Assembly (NCBI GenBank): GCA_003008705.1 | Contig: PDUO01000037.1 | Coordinates: 77,153-141,152, forward strand | Reading direction: 5' to 3' | DNA length: 64,000 nucleotides | Source of the DNA: Pezicula radicicola | Lineage: Eukaryota; Ascomycota; Leotiomycetes; Helotiales; Dermateaceae | Shown here: in pieces, positions 47,501 through 62,500 of the stretch | Numbering within the stretch: position 1 is the stretch's first letter | Layout of the letters: each line of letters begins with the position of its first letter | The notes under the pieces: model-generated | What the model saw: only the letters and a program-made list of their open reading frames with translations | The model's database searches: none | Told to the model about the DNA's origin: nothing | Program-made: the position numbers and the translations under genes

Positions 47501-50500
47501 AGACTTAAGAAGACCAATGGATTACGGGAAACCTCTAAGTCGCTACGCACTCATACAGGATGAGGACAACAACAATACACAGTATTTTGTCTGGACTTGT
47601 CATCATGCGCTTTATGATGGTTGGACTGTCTCCAGAATCCTCAAAGATGTTTCTGCCACTTACTCTGGTCGCGATGTGTCTGAGTCGGTACCCTTCAAGA
47701 ACTTCGTCAACTATCTTGAAAATACAGACGTTTCATCCCAAGAGAAGTTTTGGAGCTCGTACTTGCGGGAAGCTATGCCAACAAGTTTCCCACTTAAGGT
47801 GCATACGCACACGCAAGAACGGGTACGGATGTCAGTCAAGCATTCGATGACTCTCCCCACAAACTGGACATCAAACGTTACGCTGGCGACTGTACTCCGG
47901 GCGGCTTGGGCGCTGATATTGAGCCGATACGTCGAGGGAGAGGACATTACCTTTGGTGCGACCTTATCTGGTCGCAACGCCCCGATATCAGGAATATCAA
48001 GCATTATGGGCCCCACAGTGACGACTGTACCAGTCAGGGTCCAAGTCAGTCCGGAACAAAAGATTACGGCTTTCCTTGATGGTATCCAGAAAGCAGCAGC
48101 CGATATGATGCCATTTGAACACGCTGGCATTCAACTTATCAAACGACTGGGTCCAGATGCGCAAAGTGCCTGCGAATTCGAGAATCTCTTCGTCATACAG
48201 CCTAGAATCGAGAATGAGGAGGACATAGAAGGGGAAAATATATTTGGCTCTCGAACCCAAGTACAAGACGAGGTGAATTTCGCCACGTATCCGTTGGTGA
48301 TGGGCTGCGGTTTGAGAGATGACCAAATCGACCTCGAGGCCAACTTTGATGCCAGTCGCACATCGGAAGCGCATATGGGGTGGATGTTGCATCAATTCGA
48401 ACACATTGTTCAACAGTTGGTGGCTCCCCGGAGGAAGAAGACAGTTGGGGAGATTGATCTTCTGAGTACGCATGATAGAGATCAGCTGCTTCGCTGGAAT
48501 ATGGAGATGCCCACGAAGGTTGACAACTGTGCTCACAAGATGATTAGTCGACAGATTGCCGAAAGGCCAAACGCTTGTGCCATATCGTCATGGGATGGCG
48601 AGTTGACGTATAAAGCTCTTGACAATCTTTCTACGTCCCTTGCACATCATCTCGTCAGCATGGGAGTTGTACCAGAGATGGTCGTTCCGCTTTGCTTCGA
48701 CAAATCGCTCTGGGCGATCGTTTCAATGCTAGGAGTCATCAAGGCAGGAGGCGCCTTTGTATTCCTGGACCCGTCATATCCAATGGCGCGCCTGACTTAT
48801 ATCGTGGAGTGCGTCAAAGCAAAGTTCGTACTTACCTCCGCAGATAAGCAGCACATGTGGTCATCGATTGTGCCCACAGAAGTGGTGAATCAGGAAACTA
48901 TAGCGAATATGCCCGGTCAATCTGTGACACCGATAACGACTGTATCACCGTCAAACATGTTATACCTGATTTTCACCTCTGGAAGTACGGGAACTCCGAA
49001 AGGGTGCGTTATTGAACATGCATCCTTCTGTACTGGGGCCATGCAACAAGGAAAACACTCTCGTATGCAACCAACTAGTCGCGTGCTGCAGATCGCATCA
49101 TACAGTTTTGATGTCAGCATTCTCGAGATCATGACAGCGCTCATCTTCGGGGCATGTATCTGCATGCCTAGTAGGGATGCTCTCAGTAATGGCATTGCTG
49201 CAGTTATTCGGGAACTTCGCATCACCTGGGCCTTTCTAACTCCTTCACTTGTTAGACTAATTGAGCCTAAGGAGATCCCTACCCTAAAGACATTAATCTT
49301 AGGTGGCGAGGCACTATCAAAGGGTGATGTAGAGACCTGGGCAACAAGTGTAGACTTAGCCAATGGCTACGGTCCTAGTGAATGCTCAATTGCTGCAACA
49401 GCAAAGACAAACCTAGCACGCGATTCTGATCCAGCTAATATTGGTTGGGGTATTGGAGGGCGAACCTGGATCGTTGATCCATCGAACCAAGACTTGTTAG
49501 CCCCTCTTGGAGTTGTTGGGGAGCTCTTCATAGAAGGACCAATCCTGGCGCGAGGATATTTCCATGAACCTGAAAAGACTGCAGCGGCCTTTATTTCGAA
49601 TCCAGCATGGGCAAATGATGGTGTTTCCCCTCGTAGGTTTTACAAGACCGGCGACTTGGTTCAATATAACCCAGACGGATCGCTAAACTTCATGGGACGG
49701 AAAGACAATCAAGTTAAACTTCGCGGTCAGCGAATCGAATTAGGTGATATTGAGCACCATCTAAAATCAAATCTGCCAGGAATTGTGGACGTGGCGGTTG
49801 AGATCGTCACCGCTTCCGATCGACCAAGGGACCAACTTCTCGCAGCATTTTTCTGCGAAGCTGTTGTTGATTCAAAACTCAATAGTGATTCAAGCGACAT
49901 CGTGCTCGAAATGCCTGCAGAATTACTATCTAAAGTCAGTCTTGCCGAGGACATGTTGGCAAGAGCGTTACCGTCTTACATGATACCATCCCTCTACATA
50001 CCTTTGAAGTCTATGCCATACTTGATATCAGGGAAGCGCGATCGCCGCAAGTTAAAACAAATTGCTCATCAGCTCTCGACTGGAGAGCTTGTCCAGTATG
50101 CACTCGGCAATGCCGTTAAGCGTGAGCCATCCACAGTTATGGAGGAGATATTACAGCAGCTATGGTCCAAGGTCCTGAACATCCCAATTACTGCCATTGG
50201 GGCGGACGACAGTTTTCTCAGGATAGGTGGCGATTCCATCCTAGCAATGCGCCTCACAGCCCTAGCACGTGAAAAGGGCTTCTCATTAACCGTTGCAAAT
50301 ATCTTCAGTAGTCCCCGCTTGTGTGATATGGCGTTATTAGTACTGGAGCTCAACGAAGACGAACACCTTCTTCCGCCACCATTTTCACTGCTCAAACTGG
50401 ACGAAGAAGAGCTGAAAACCATCATCCAAGAAATAGAAGAGCACTGCGCCGTACCTGCAAATGTCATCATTGATGCTTATCCCTGCACGCCGCTCCAAGA

Positions 50501-53500
50501 AGGACTGGTAGCCCTCTCTGTTAGGCAGACCGGTGCTTATATCACTCAGAACGTGTTCAAAATTCCGGACAATATCAATATCGCAAAGCTACGTGAAGCT
50601 TGGGAAGTGGTTGTCAAGAACGTAGATGTTTTACGTACAAGAGTTGTTTATTCCCAGTCGCACGGATCGTTCCAAGTCGTCCTTGACGAAGATATCAAAT
50701 GGAATGAGCTTGAACGACCTATCAACGACTATCTGTCCGAAGACCTCAAAATTCCCATCACTTACGGATCACCACTCACTCGATATGCCATGGTCAAGGA
50801 CGGTGAGGACTACTATTTTGCATGGACGGCTCATCATGCTATTTACGATGGAATCAGTTTGCCCCCAATTCTTGAAGATCTGGCAATGGTCTATGAAGGC
50901 GGCTCTGTTCAACCGATAACCCCATTTACAGGTTTCATCAAATATTTGGTAGACATTGAAGACAATGTCCAGAATGACTTCTGGCAGTCTCAGCTCGCTG
51001 GTGCAATGCCATCACGCTTCCCTGCAACCACCACCACCAACATAATCCAAGAGCCGCGATCGAATGCATCCTTGAATCGTATGATCTCATTGCCTTGGAA
51101 ACAAGGATCTAGCGTTACAATTTCAACTGCCATTCGAGCTGCTTGGGGCCTTGTTCTTGCTCGCTATGGAGATACAAATGATGTTGTATTTGGCGCGACA
51201 CTTACCGGACGTAATGCCCCAATATCTGGAATCGATAGGATTCTCGGTCCAACAATCACCACGGTCCCAGTGCGAGTTCAGTTTAACCCTACGGAATCAA
51301 TTCAAAGCTTTCTTGACACGGTCCAGAGCCAGTCAGTGGCAATGATCCCCTTTGAGCACACCGGATTGCAGAATATCAAACACATAGGAGGCGATGCGCA
51401 GATGGCTTGTGAATTTCAGAACCTACTCGTCATTCAACCAGAAAGAGCAAGAAATTCTGATAGTCAGCTGGAATTGCTATCGCTGAAGAGGCATGAAACG
51501 AAACACAGTAAAGCTGGCTTCCACACCTATCCCCTTGTCATCGTATGCAATCTGAGCAAGGTTGGCGTCGAAGTCAATGCTCACTACGACGAGAATTGCA
51601 TTTCTACGGAACAGATGAATATGGTGTTAAGCCAGTTTACAAATGTTCTCGAGCAATTACAAGATCCTATGAGTCTGTTGGTCGAAGACGTAGCAATTGC
51701 GTCTGCCGAGGACAAGGCGCAGATTACCGCATGGAACCAACAAATTCCAGCCAAACTTTCGACCTGTTTACATGAACTTGTTCATGAGCAAGCCATCAAG
51801 ACCCCAGAGGCCGAGGCAGTATGCGGTTGGGATACCAGTTTCACCTACGCTGAACTTGAAAACCTCTCTAATCAGCTTGCATATAAGTTGGTCAGTCTGG
51901 GAGTCGTGCCTGAAGTAATTGTTCCGTATTGCTTCGACAAATCAGCCTGGGCAATTGTTGCCACCCTCGCTATCCTAAAAGCTGGTGGTGCATTTGTGGC
52001 GCTGGACCCTTCTCATCCCATCGCTCGTCTGAAAGAAATAATCAATGATACTACGGCTCAAGTAATCCTTGTGGACCCTAAGAATGCTGGCATGTTTGAA
52101 GGGCTTGATAAACACATCCTCGTCGTCGAACCATCATCGTTCCAGGAAACTGTTTCTGAAACCGTCAAGCTTCCTCATGTTACGCCTGAGAACACTGCAC
52201 TCGTTGTCTTTACATCTGGAAGCACAGGGAAACCTAAGGGCATTGTCACCGAGCATGCATCCATTTGCACAAGCTTAAAAGCACTTCTTCCGGCTCAACG
52301 TCGAAATCAACACTCTCGCGTAATTCAATTTGCAGCCTTCATTTTCGACGTTAGTATCTCCGATGTGTTCTCAACCTTAATGTGTGGAGGCTGTGTTTGC
52401 ATGCCTTCTGAATATGACCGAATGAACAATTTAGCCGGCGCTATAAACGACATGAAGGTGAATTGGGTTCACTTAACGTCAACTGTGGCTACTTTGTTGC
52501 AGCCAACGGATATACCAGATGTAAAGACAATGGTCCTTGGAGGCGAAGCGGTCAGCCAGGACAACGTACAGTCGTGGGCGGCTGCGTTGGACTTGGTCCT
52601 TGCTTATGGTCCTGCGGAGTGTTCTGTTACATGCGCCGCAAACAGTCACGTCAATAGCTCTACTACGCCAAACAATGTGGGATACGGTTTTGGCTGCAGA
52701 TTCTGGATCACTGAGCCCAGGAATCCTGATCGACTAGCCCCAATAGGATGTGTCGGGGAACTGCTAATAGAGGGACCAACGCTCGCCAGAGAGTATCTCA
52801 ATGATAGAGCGAAGACAGATGCGTCCTTTGTTGTCAACCTAGCTTGGGCAGGAGGATCTGAGCAAGACAAAGCTCGACGATTCTATAAGACAGGTGACTT
52901 AGTCCGCTATAACTCAGACGGCTCAATCAATATTATCGGACGGAAGGACAAACAGGTCAAATTACGCGGGCAACGAATCGAGCTCAGCGGAATTGAATAT
53001 CACCTGAGGCGCCTTGTCCCAGAATTATCGGAAGTAGCTGTAGACTTGGTACGACCATCAGACCGTTCAAATGACCCTGCTCTTGCCGTGTTCTTCAGTT
53101 CCCTCGACAAAACACTCGATTTTTCGGGAATCATGGCGCCAGATATTCCCGATTCCCTGCAAGTCAGTCTTGCAATTGCTGAGAGCTCGTTAATGGACGT
53201 GTTGCCGTCTTACATGATACCTCTATTCTACATTCCTATCGTGCATATGCCGAAACAACTCTCAGGAAAATTGGATCGGGAAGGCTTAAAAGTCTTGGTC
53301 AACCGCATGTCGACTCGAGAACTAGCAGTTTACACGCTGGCGGACAAGAACAAACAACTCCCGTCAACAGAAATGGAACATGTTCTTCAAGGCTTGTGGG
53401 CACAAGTACTCGGGCATGAAATCAATGCAATTGGAACGCAGGATAATTTCTTCCGGTTGGGTGGTGATTCCGTTGGTGCAATGCGGCTTGTGACGTTGGC

Positions 53501-56500
53501 TCGTACAAAGGACATATCCCTCAGTGTCGCTGATATTTTCCGTTACGCCAGGCTGAGTGAAATGGCCCTCGCGACAGGACGGCTTCAGAGCGAAGAAGGA
53601 TCTGGACTTGTACCGGCCTTCTCTCTACTCAGACTGAACGATTCCTCAACGCTGGCAGAACTACTCGAACATGTCCAGACGCAGTGCAATGTGCAAAGAG
53701 ACATGATAGAAGACATTTATCCTTGCACCCCACTTCAAGAAGGCCTCTTGGCGTTGTCTGTCAGGCAAACGGGTGCTTATCTATCTCAAAATGTATTTCG
53801 ACTCCCGAGCACGATCGACCTTGCTAGGTTTTGTGAAGCATGGGAAAACCTGTATCGCACTACCGAAATTCTGCGTACTCGGATAGTCTATACGCCATCT
53901 ACAGGAACACTGCAAGCTGTCATCAACGATAACGTGTCGTGGAACTACGGACATGATATCACGGGCTATCTGGCAGACGATTTGAATGTCTCCGTGAAGT
54001 ACGGAATGCCACTTACTCGTTATGCCATTATAACTGATCAGGAGACCGGAGAGCAATACTTTTTTTGGACAGCTCACCATGCTGTCTATGATGGAGGCAG
54101 CTTGCCTTTGATTCTTGCTCGTCTGACTGAGCTATATGAAGGTCGTGCTGCACCAGCGACCGCTCCTTTCAAAGGCTTCATCAAATATCTTACGGACGTT
54201 TCCGTAGAGGCTCGTAAAGAGTATTGGAACTCACAGCTGAATGGCGTGACACCTTCGCAATTTCCATCTGCTCCAATCTCGCACCATGAGCCATCCCGAG
54301 CCTTCTTGGATCGCTCTGTTCAGCTGCCACAGAGGAAGAGCTCCAATGTCACCATTTCTACCACAATCCGGGCAGCATGGGCGTTGATTGTAGGCAAATA
54401 TACTGACAACGAAGATGTGGTATTTGGGGGAACGCTTACTGGTCGAAATGCTTCTGTCGCCGGCATTGAAACTATGGCCGGACCCACTATCACTACAGTG
54501 CCTATAAGGATTTGCATTGAGCCAAAACAGTCCTTATCAGCATTTATGGAACGACTGCAAGCTCAATCAACCGATATGATTCCATTTGAGCATACAGGGC
54601 TTCAAAACATCAAGTCTCTTGGTCAAGATGCTCAGACTGCCTGCGATTTTCAAAACTTGTTGATAATTCACCCTAAATCCATGTCTAAGAATATTTCAAC
54701 CAATGGATCGAACATATTGAATCTGGAGAGGCTTTCGTTGGGTCGAAGTCAGGGTGCTTTCCATACTTATCCACTAGCCACCGTCTGTTCAATCAACAAA
54801 GGAACTATTGATATTGAGATATATTATGATGCGAATATACTCTCAACCGACGAAGTCAGCAAAATTCTCGACCAGTTTGCTCATACCATCCAGCAATTAA
54901 TCAAACAACCATCCGACATGCTAGTCAGCGATTTGCAGTACATCAGTCCGGAAGATGAGCTGCAGATTTCAAAATGGAACTCTACAATTCCTGAGACTTA
55001 CAATAGTTGTCTTCACTATTTGGTCACAGAGCAAGCACAAAAGACACCTGCCGCACAAGCTGTATGCGCCTGGGACGGTGAATTTTCATACCAGGAAGTT
55101 GATGAACTCTCATCTCAACTTGCACATCTGCTAGTTGCCAAAGGCGTCAAACCAGAGACTCTTGTTCTGTTCTGTTTCCATAAATCCAAATGGGCTATCA
55201 TTGCCATGCTAGGAATATTGAAAGCTGGAGGCGGCTGCGTAGCTTTGGACCCAGCTCACCCAGTCAGCCGTATCAGGGATATCATTTCAACCACTGATGC
55301 CTATCTGCTTATTACAGATGTTCTACACGGCCATAAATTTTCCAGCCTCGTGAACGAAGTAGTTGTCATGCAACCTAGCTTGTTCGCCGGTCTAGATCTT
55401 ACTGGGTCAGTGGGCCTTCCGAAAGTCGAACCTTCCAATACAGCTTTTGTTGTCTTTACTTCTGGTAGTACTGGAACGCCAAAGGGTATTGTACTCGAGC
55501 ACGCATCTCTGTGTACGATCTTAGTTACGCTTTGTGATGTGCAGAGTATCAACCAATCCTCACGTGTATTGCAATTTGCGGCCTATACCTACGACAACAG
55601 TGTTTCCGATATATTTGCGACACTTATAGCCGGAGGGTGTATCTGTGTTCCCTCAGAGTCAGATCGAATGAATAATCTCACTACTGCCATCAATTCTATG
55701 AAAGCTAATTGGATTCACATCACATCAACCGTTGCTACGTTATTCAAGCCAGCCGAGGTTCCAGGCCTAGGAACAATGGTCCTAGGTGGAGAGACAATCT
55801 CAAAAGACAATGTTCAAATATGGTCAAGTGCCTTGAATTTGGTCCTATGTTACGGACCGGCGGAGTGTTCAGTCACGAGTGCAGGCAATAAGGCGGTCAC
55901 ACCTAAAACTAGTGGTTCACATGTGGGATTTCCTACCGGGTGCCTGTTTTGGGTCACAGAAGCGTCAGATCACAATCGACTAGCTCCAGTAGGTTGCGTT
56001 GGTGAGCTTCTCATTGAAGGGCCGATTGTAGCCCGGGGATATCTTCACGACGACGAGAAGACTAAGGCTGTTTTCATCGAAAATCCATCATGGTTGCCAA
56101 ATGAAAGTGGAAAGCCTCGCCGCCTATACAAGACAGGAGATTTGGTCCGGTACGGCCGAGACGGCAGTATTTACATCGTTGGGCGAAAGGACAAACAAGT
56201 CAAATTGCGTGGCCAGCGTATTGAACTGAGCGAAATCGAACACCATCTCAGAAATCTCATTCCCGGTCCCTCTGAAGTGGCGGTAGAAATGGTCAAAGCA
56301 TCAACTCGTATCAAAGACTCGCTTCTCGCCGCATTCTTCAGCTATCCTGGGTATGTTGATGCAGATAATGCATCCAAGGGGAATCTCGTTATCCTTTCGG
56401 ACATCTTGCGAAATGAATATACCACTGCAGAAAATCTTCTTACCAGATCATTACCGTCGTATATGATTCCATCATTATACATACCTCTCAATGAAATGCC

Positions 56501-59500
56501 AATCAACATGTCAGGGAAACTAGACAGAAAGGCTCTGCAATCGTTGATCCAAGAACTTAGTAGCGAGGATTTGTCTTCCTACTCACTGGCAGACAGCATA
56601 AAGCAAGCACCTACTACGGCAAAAGAAAAACTTCTCCAGGCTTTGTGGTCAAATGTACTAGGCATAGCTCCTGAAGAAATCGGAGCTCACGACAGTTTCA
56701 TCAGAATAGGCGGAGACTCCATTGGCGCTATGCGTCTTGTTGCTGCAGCACGCTCAGAGAATATATCACTGAGTGTTGCCGATATCTTTCGTCACCCAGA
56801 ACTGTCTGATATGGCTGAAGTTGCTAGTATCGAGGAAGAAATTACTGCGCAGGTCTTACAACCATTCGAGATGCTTGTAAACGATGTCGTCAACGTCGAA
56901 CAAATATTAGACGAGGTATCCCAAAGCTGTAAAATTGGAAAGGAAGCAATCCAAGATGCCTATCCATGCACACCACTCCAGGAGGGATTGCTCGCACTGT
57001 CTGGGAAGCAGACCGGTGCTTACATGTCACAGACTGTGTTTCGCATCCCGAATTCTGTCAATATCGAAGACTTATGTAAGGCTTGGGACAAAGTCGTCAA
57101 CTCAACCGACATTCTCCGCACGCGAATTGTGTACTCCGAAGCCATGGGTGCTTTCCAAGTTGTTCTTGATGAGACTATCCACTGGCAAACTGCACCTACT
57201 CTCGATGGCTACCTAGCAAGTGACCTGGCAGAACCAGTCTCATATGGATCACCACTCACCAGATATGCCAAGATTATTAATCAGGAGAATGACAACAGAT
57301 ACTTGGTGTGGACAGTTCATCATTCGCTTTATGATGGAGGTAGCTTGCCTCTGATACTAGAAAAACTTAACGAAGTGCTACAAGCGGGTTCCATCGACAT
57401 AACAACGCCCTTTAAACATTTCATCCATTATTTGATTAAGGCTGCCCATGGCGATCACGAGAAATATTGGAAGGCACAACTTACGGGGGCGGTGCATGTT
57501 CCCTTCCCAACTTTTCCAAGGCAGAAAATCATGTCTAGGAAGAGTGGTTTTGCAAAACACTCCCTACCACTTGTCCAGAGCGCGCAAACTTCTGGCGTTA
57601 CACGCTCTACTATACTTCGAGCTGCATGGGCAATTATTGTCATGCAATATTCCAATACTGAAGAAGTTGTGTTTGGTGCAACACTTACAGGCAGGAATGC
57701 TCCAGTACCCGGAATCGAGAAGGTTATGGGACCGACAATCACTACTGTGCCTGTGCGTATAGCTATCACTCCAACTCAGACAGTCGCCCAGTTGCTGCAG
57801 ACGGTGCAGGATCAATCAACAGAAATGATCCCCTTTGAGCACACTGGCTTGCATAACATCAAGAAGATGGGCCAAGACGCACTTGATGCTTGCAACTTCC
57901 AAAATATCCTCGTGGTCCAGCCTCAACGAAACAAGTCCAGCATGACAGAATCATTAGGCCTGCAGAGACATAGCACAGCGCAATCTCATGGTGGCTTCCA
58001 TACATATCCATTGGCAATCCAATGCAGCTTGGGCGATGCAGAAGTTGATGTTGAAGCATTTTATGACACGAACCGTATTGGCCCAGAACAAGTCAATTGT
58101 ATCCTCCAGCAATTCGACCATATCATACGCCAATTGAGCACTGGAGAACAAAAGAGAACGCTTGGCGATATTGAAATGTTCGGCCCAAGTGATTTGGCAC
58201 AAGTTCTCACTTGGAACGAGGATATGAGAGAGACCAGCCAGGATTGCATCCATCAAGTCATTAGTGAGCAGGCTAAGATTCGTCCCGACGCTGAGGCTGT
58301 CAGCTCATGGGATGGTAACTTGACCTACCGCCAGCTTGATGAACTCTCAACGAAACTAGCTTATTACCTCGTTAGCATAGGCGTAGGACCAGAGGTTATC
58401 GTGCCCCTATGTTTCGACAAGTCTTTATGGGCAATCGTCACCATTTTAGGTGTTTTGAAAGCAGGAGGCGCCTGCCTATCAGTTGACGCTGCTCACCCAG
58501 TTGATCGATTAAAGAGGATACTATCAGATGCAAATGCTAAGATTGCGGTCGCTGTTACAAAACATGTACACATATTCAACGGCCTCGTTGAACGTATTGT
58601 GTCGTTCGAGCCATCGCTCTTGGACAGTATTCAAATATCAGAGCAGGCGGTGCTGCCCAGCCTTTCGTCCACAAATGTGGCTTTTGTTGTATACACATCA
58701 GGAAGCACTGGAAGACCAAAAGGCATCGTTCTCGAGCATGGTTCCCTTTGTACGAGTATCCAGGCATTCCTCGCCTCAATGGGACAACTCGGCGAAGGAT
58801 GTAGGATGCTTCAATTTGCAGCATATACATTCGATGTTAGCGTTTCTGATATGCTATCGATGCTATTTTGTGGTGGAACTATTTGCATTCCCTCGGAGCA
58901 TGATCGCATCAGTAATCTATCAGCTGTTATTAACGACATGGAAATCACCTATGCACATCTAACGCCGACAGTTGCTAGGCTTTTAAAGCCTAGCGACGTA
59001 CCAAAACTCAAAATACTTGAGCTCGGTGGTGAACCTGTTAGCAAGGACAATATACGAACTTGGTCTGACCATTTAGATATGTATATATCCTATGGTCCAG
59101 CAGAGTGCTCTATCACTTGCGCTGTCAAGGGGCCAATCAGCCAGAAATCTCACGAAGCAAACGTTGGTCATGCGATTGGTTCTTACTTCTGGGTCTGCGA
59201 TGCATCTGACATTCGAAAACTCGCACCAATAGGATCTATCGGAGAACTCGTGATCGAAGGCCCAATTGTCGGTCGTGGTTACTTGAATGATCTAGAGAAA
59301 ACGACTGCAGCATTCATTAGTGGCGCCCCATGGCTTCCAGAGTTGAGGAGAAACAGCCGGCTATATAAGTCGGGAGATTTAGTTCGATACAACTTCGATG
59401 GTACGCTTGAAATTGTTGGCCGCAAGGATACCCAGATCAAACTTTACGGCCAGAGAATTGAGCTTGGGGAGATCGAGGAGCTCATTCTTCTACGACTTGC

Positions 59501-62500
59501 TTCTGCTCTCAGTGCTACGGTCGATGTCGTAGTCCAGAAAAACGAAATCGAGACCAAGTTGTTAGCCGCATTTATCTGCGTTGGTTCATCGTCAGGCCAT
59601 ACAGTCCGGAAGGATAGCATGGTGAACGAAGTCATGCTTGCGATGACGCCAGAATTGAAGTCAGAGATGATGAAGCTAGAGACAATACTGTCTCAATCAT
59701 TGCCGTCATATATGATTCCTTCCTTATTCGTGCCAATCAGCTTTACACCGCTTACACCTTCTGGTAAGATCAATCGCCGAAAGCTGCGTGATCTCGCACG
59801 TCAAGTCTCTCAGGAGCAGTTGATGCTGTATTCTCTGGGCAGCTCTGGAAGTAAACGATTAATGACGACAGAGATGGAATCGAGTGTACAAGAACTCTGG
59901 GCCAGTGTCCTTGGATTGTCTGCTGAATCTATTGGAGCAGATGACAGCTTCTTTAGACTAGGTGGTGATTCAATTGGGGCGATGAGACTCGTCACCGCAG
60001 CCCAAGCCAAAGGTCTATCTCTCTCGGTTGCAGATATCTTCCAGAACCCTCAATTATGCGACATGGCTCTCACAATCACGACAAGCGCCAGAGAGGTCTC
60101 GACTCTGCTACAAGAATTCGAGCTACTCAGACTGACAGAAAATGATCGATTAGAAGACGTTCTCCAGGAAGTTACAGATCAATGCCAGATCCAAAGAACA
60201 GCGGTAGAGGATGCATACCCATGCACTCCGCTTCAGGAAGGACTTCTGTCACTTAGCACCAAACAACAAGGCGCATATGTTGGTCAACAAGTCTTCAAAA
60301 TTCCCGACCATGTCGATCTTCAACGGTTCCGAGCGGCTTGGGATTTAGTGATCAGAACAACAGATATTCTCCGTACTCGCATTGTCCATTCGCAGAGAAT
60401 TGGCACATTCCAAGTCGTCGTCAACCAAAATATTGATTGGCAGACCGGTTCAGACTTGGCATCATACTTAGCAGCAGATCGCCAGATTCCAATAACGTAT
60501 GGATCACCGCTGATTCGTAACGCAATCATCGATGAAAATGATGGCCATTATTTCATATGGACTGTGCACCACGCAGCATATGACGGTAGAAGTCTTCCTC
60601 GCATCTTGACAAGACTAGCAGAGGCTTATGAAGGACGCTCTCCCGCGCCCCTGATGCCATACAAATATTTCATTGCATACATTGAAAAGCCATCCACCGA
60701 GTTGCGCGATGAGTATTGGAGAGCGCAGCTTAATGGGGCCGTTCAGTCATGTCTACCACCTCTTTCGACAGTCAGGCATCAACAGCGGATTGATGGGTCT
60801 ATCAAGCAGTCTATGCATCTGTCTCGTCCCGATGAACTTGCTGTTACCATTCCTACGATCATTCGAGCTGCGTGGTCATTAGTAAATGCTCGCTATTCCG
60901 AGAACGATAACGCTGTCTTTGGTGTGACCCTCACTGGACTCAATGCTCATGTTCCTGGAATAGATGACATGATTGGGCCTACTATAGCGACAGTGCCAGT
61001 CAGAATCAACATTGACAGAGATCAATCAGTGGAGGGGTTCCTTGAGAATGTTCAGGCTCACGCAACCGCCATGATTCCGTTTGAACAAACTGGACTTCAG
61101 AACATCCGACGTCTAGGAGGTGATGCACAAGCAGCCTGTGATTTCCGAAACATACTTGTCATCCAGCCTCAGATGGCAGCAAAGGAGCAAAGTGCATCAA
61201 AAGATCTACCGCAAATGGAGAAATTGGCAAATAAAAACCGCAGGTTCTATACTCATCCACTGGTCTTGGTCTGCAGCGTCGGCAAGTCCAGCATCGATCT
61301 GGACATTGATTACGATATGTCTCTTATTTCGGAATTCGAAGTGAAATCGGTTCTCGCGCAATTCAGTCACGTTATACAGCAGCTCATTCACACTTCAGCT
61401 GATATGACTGTTGGTGACGTGCTCATTTCCAGTCCTGAAGACAAGATGCAACTCCTTGAATGGAATAGGAATATACCGAGCAAGATAGAAGAATGCGTGC
61501 ACTCTATGGTTGAGCAACGTGCTCTATTACATCCCGATGAGCCGGCAGTATGTTCATGGGATGCAAACTTCACATATGGCGAACTCAATGGACACGCAAC
61601 ACGTCTCGCACACTACTTAAGGAAAATAGGTGTAAGACACGGTACCTATGTCCCTCTCTGCTTCGACAAATCTTCCTATGCAGTTGTAGCTATGCTAGCT
61701 GTTTTGAAAGCTGGAGGAGCGTGCACTGCTGTTGATCCTACAAATCCTGCCAGTCGTATACAGAGCATCGTGCACGACATTGAGGCGGAAGTTGCTCTTG
61801 TTGCTTCACAACACGCACACCTGTTTTCGAATCTTCTGGACCAGACATTGATTATCAACGACGATCTTCTCAAGACACTTCCTTCAGAAGTTGGTGTCGT
61901 CGGCGATGCTGCCAATCCCGACAGTGCTGCCTTTGTGGTCTTCACCTCGGGAAGTACTGGAAAGCCGAAAGGAATCATCATTGAACATAGCGCCTTATGT
62001 ACGAGCGGTCTTGGTTATGGTAGGGCCACACGACTTGGACCTAAATCACGTGTTCTTCAATTCGCTGCGTACACTTTCGATGTTAGCAACGGTGATATTT
62101 TCACAACATTAATACATGGTGGCTGTGTCTGTATTCCTTCAGAGTTAGAGAGGGTCCACGACTTAGCCGGTGCTATCAATAGAATGAAAGTCAACTGGGC
62201 TTGTATCACATCGACAGTGGCAAATCTGATTGAGCCTTCTGAAGTACCTGGCTTGGAGGTTCTTGCACTTGGAGGCGAACCACTGAAACAGGAGGACATC
62301 TCGATCTGGGCTGAGAAGGTTCATCTTGTCAATATCTATGGACCTGCAGAATGTACAGTCTGGTCTACTTGTACTTCTGGTCTCGAAAAACAATCATCGT
62401 CAGCAAATATCGGCCGAGGCCAGAGTGCTCTGATATGGATTGTCGAACCGGGTGACTATAATCGTCTATGTCCTCTTGGTTGTGTTGGTGAGATACTTAT

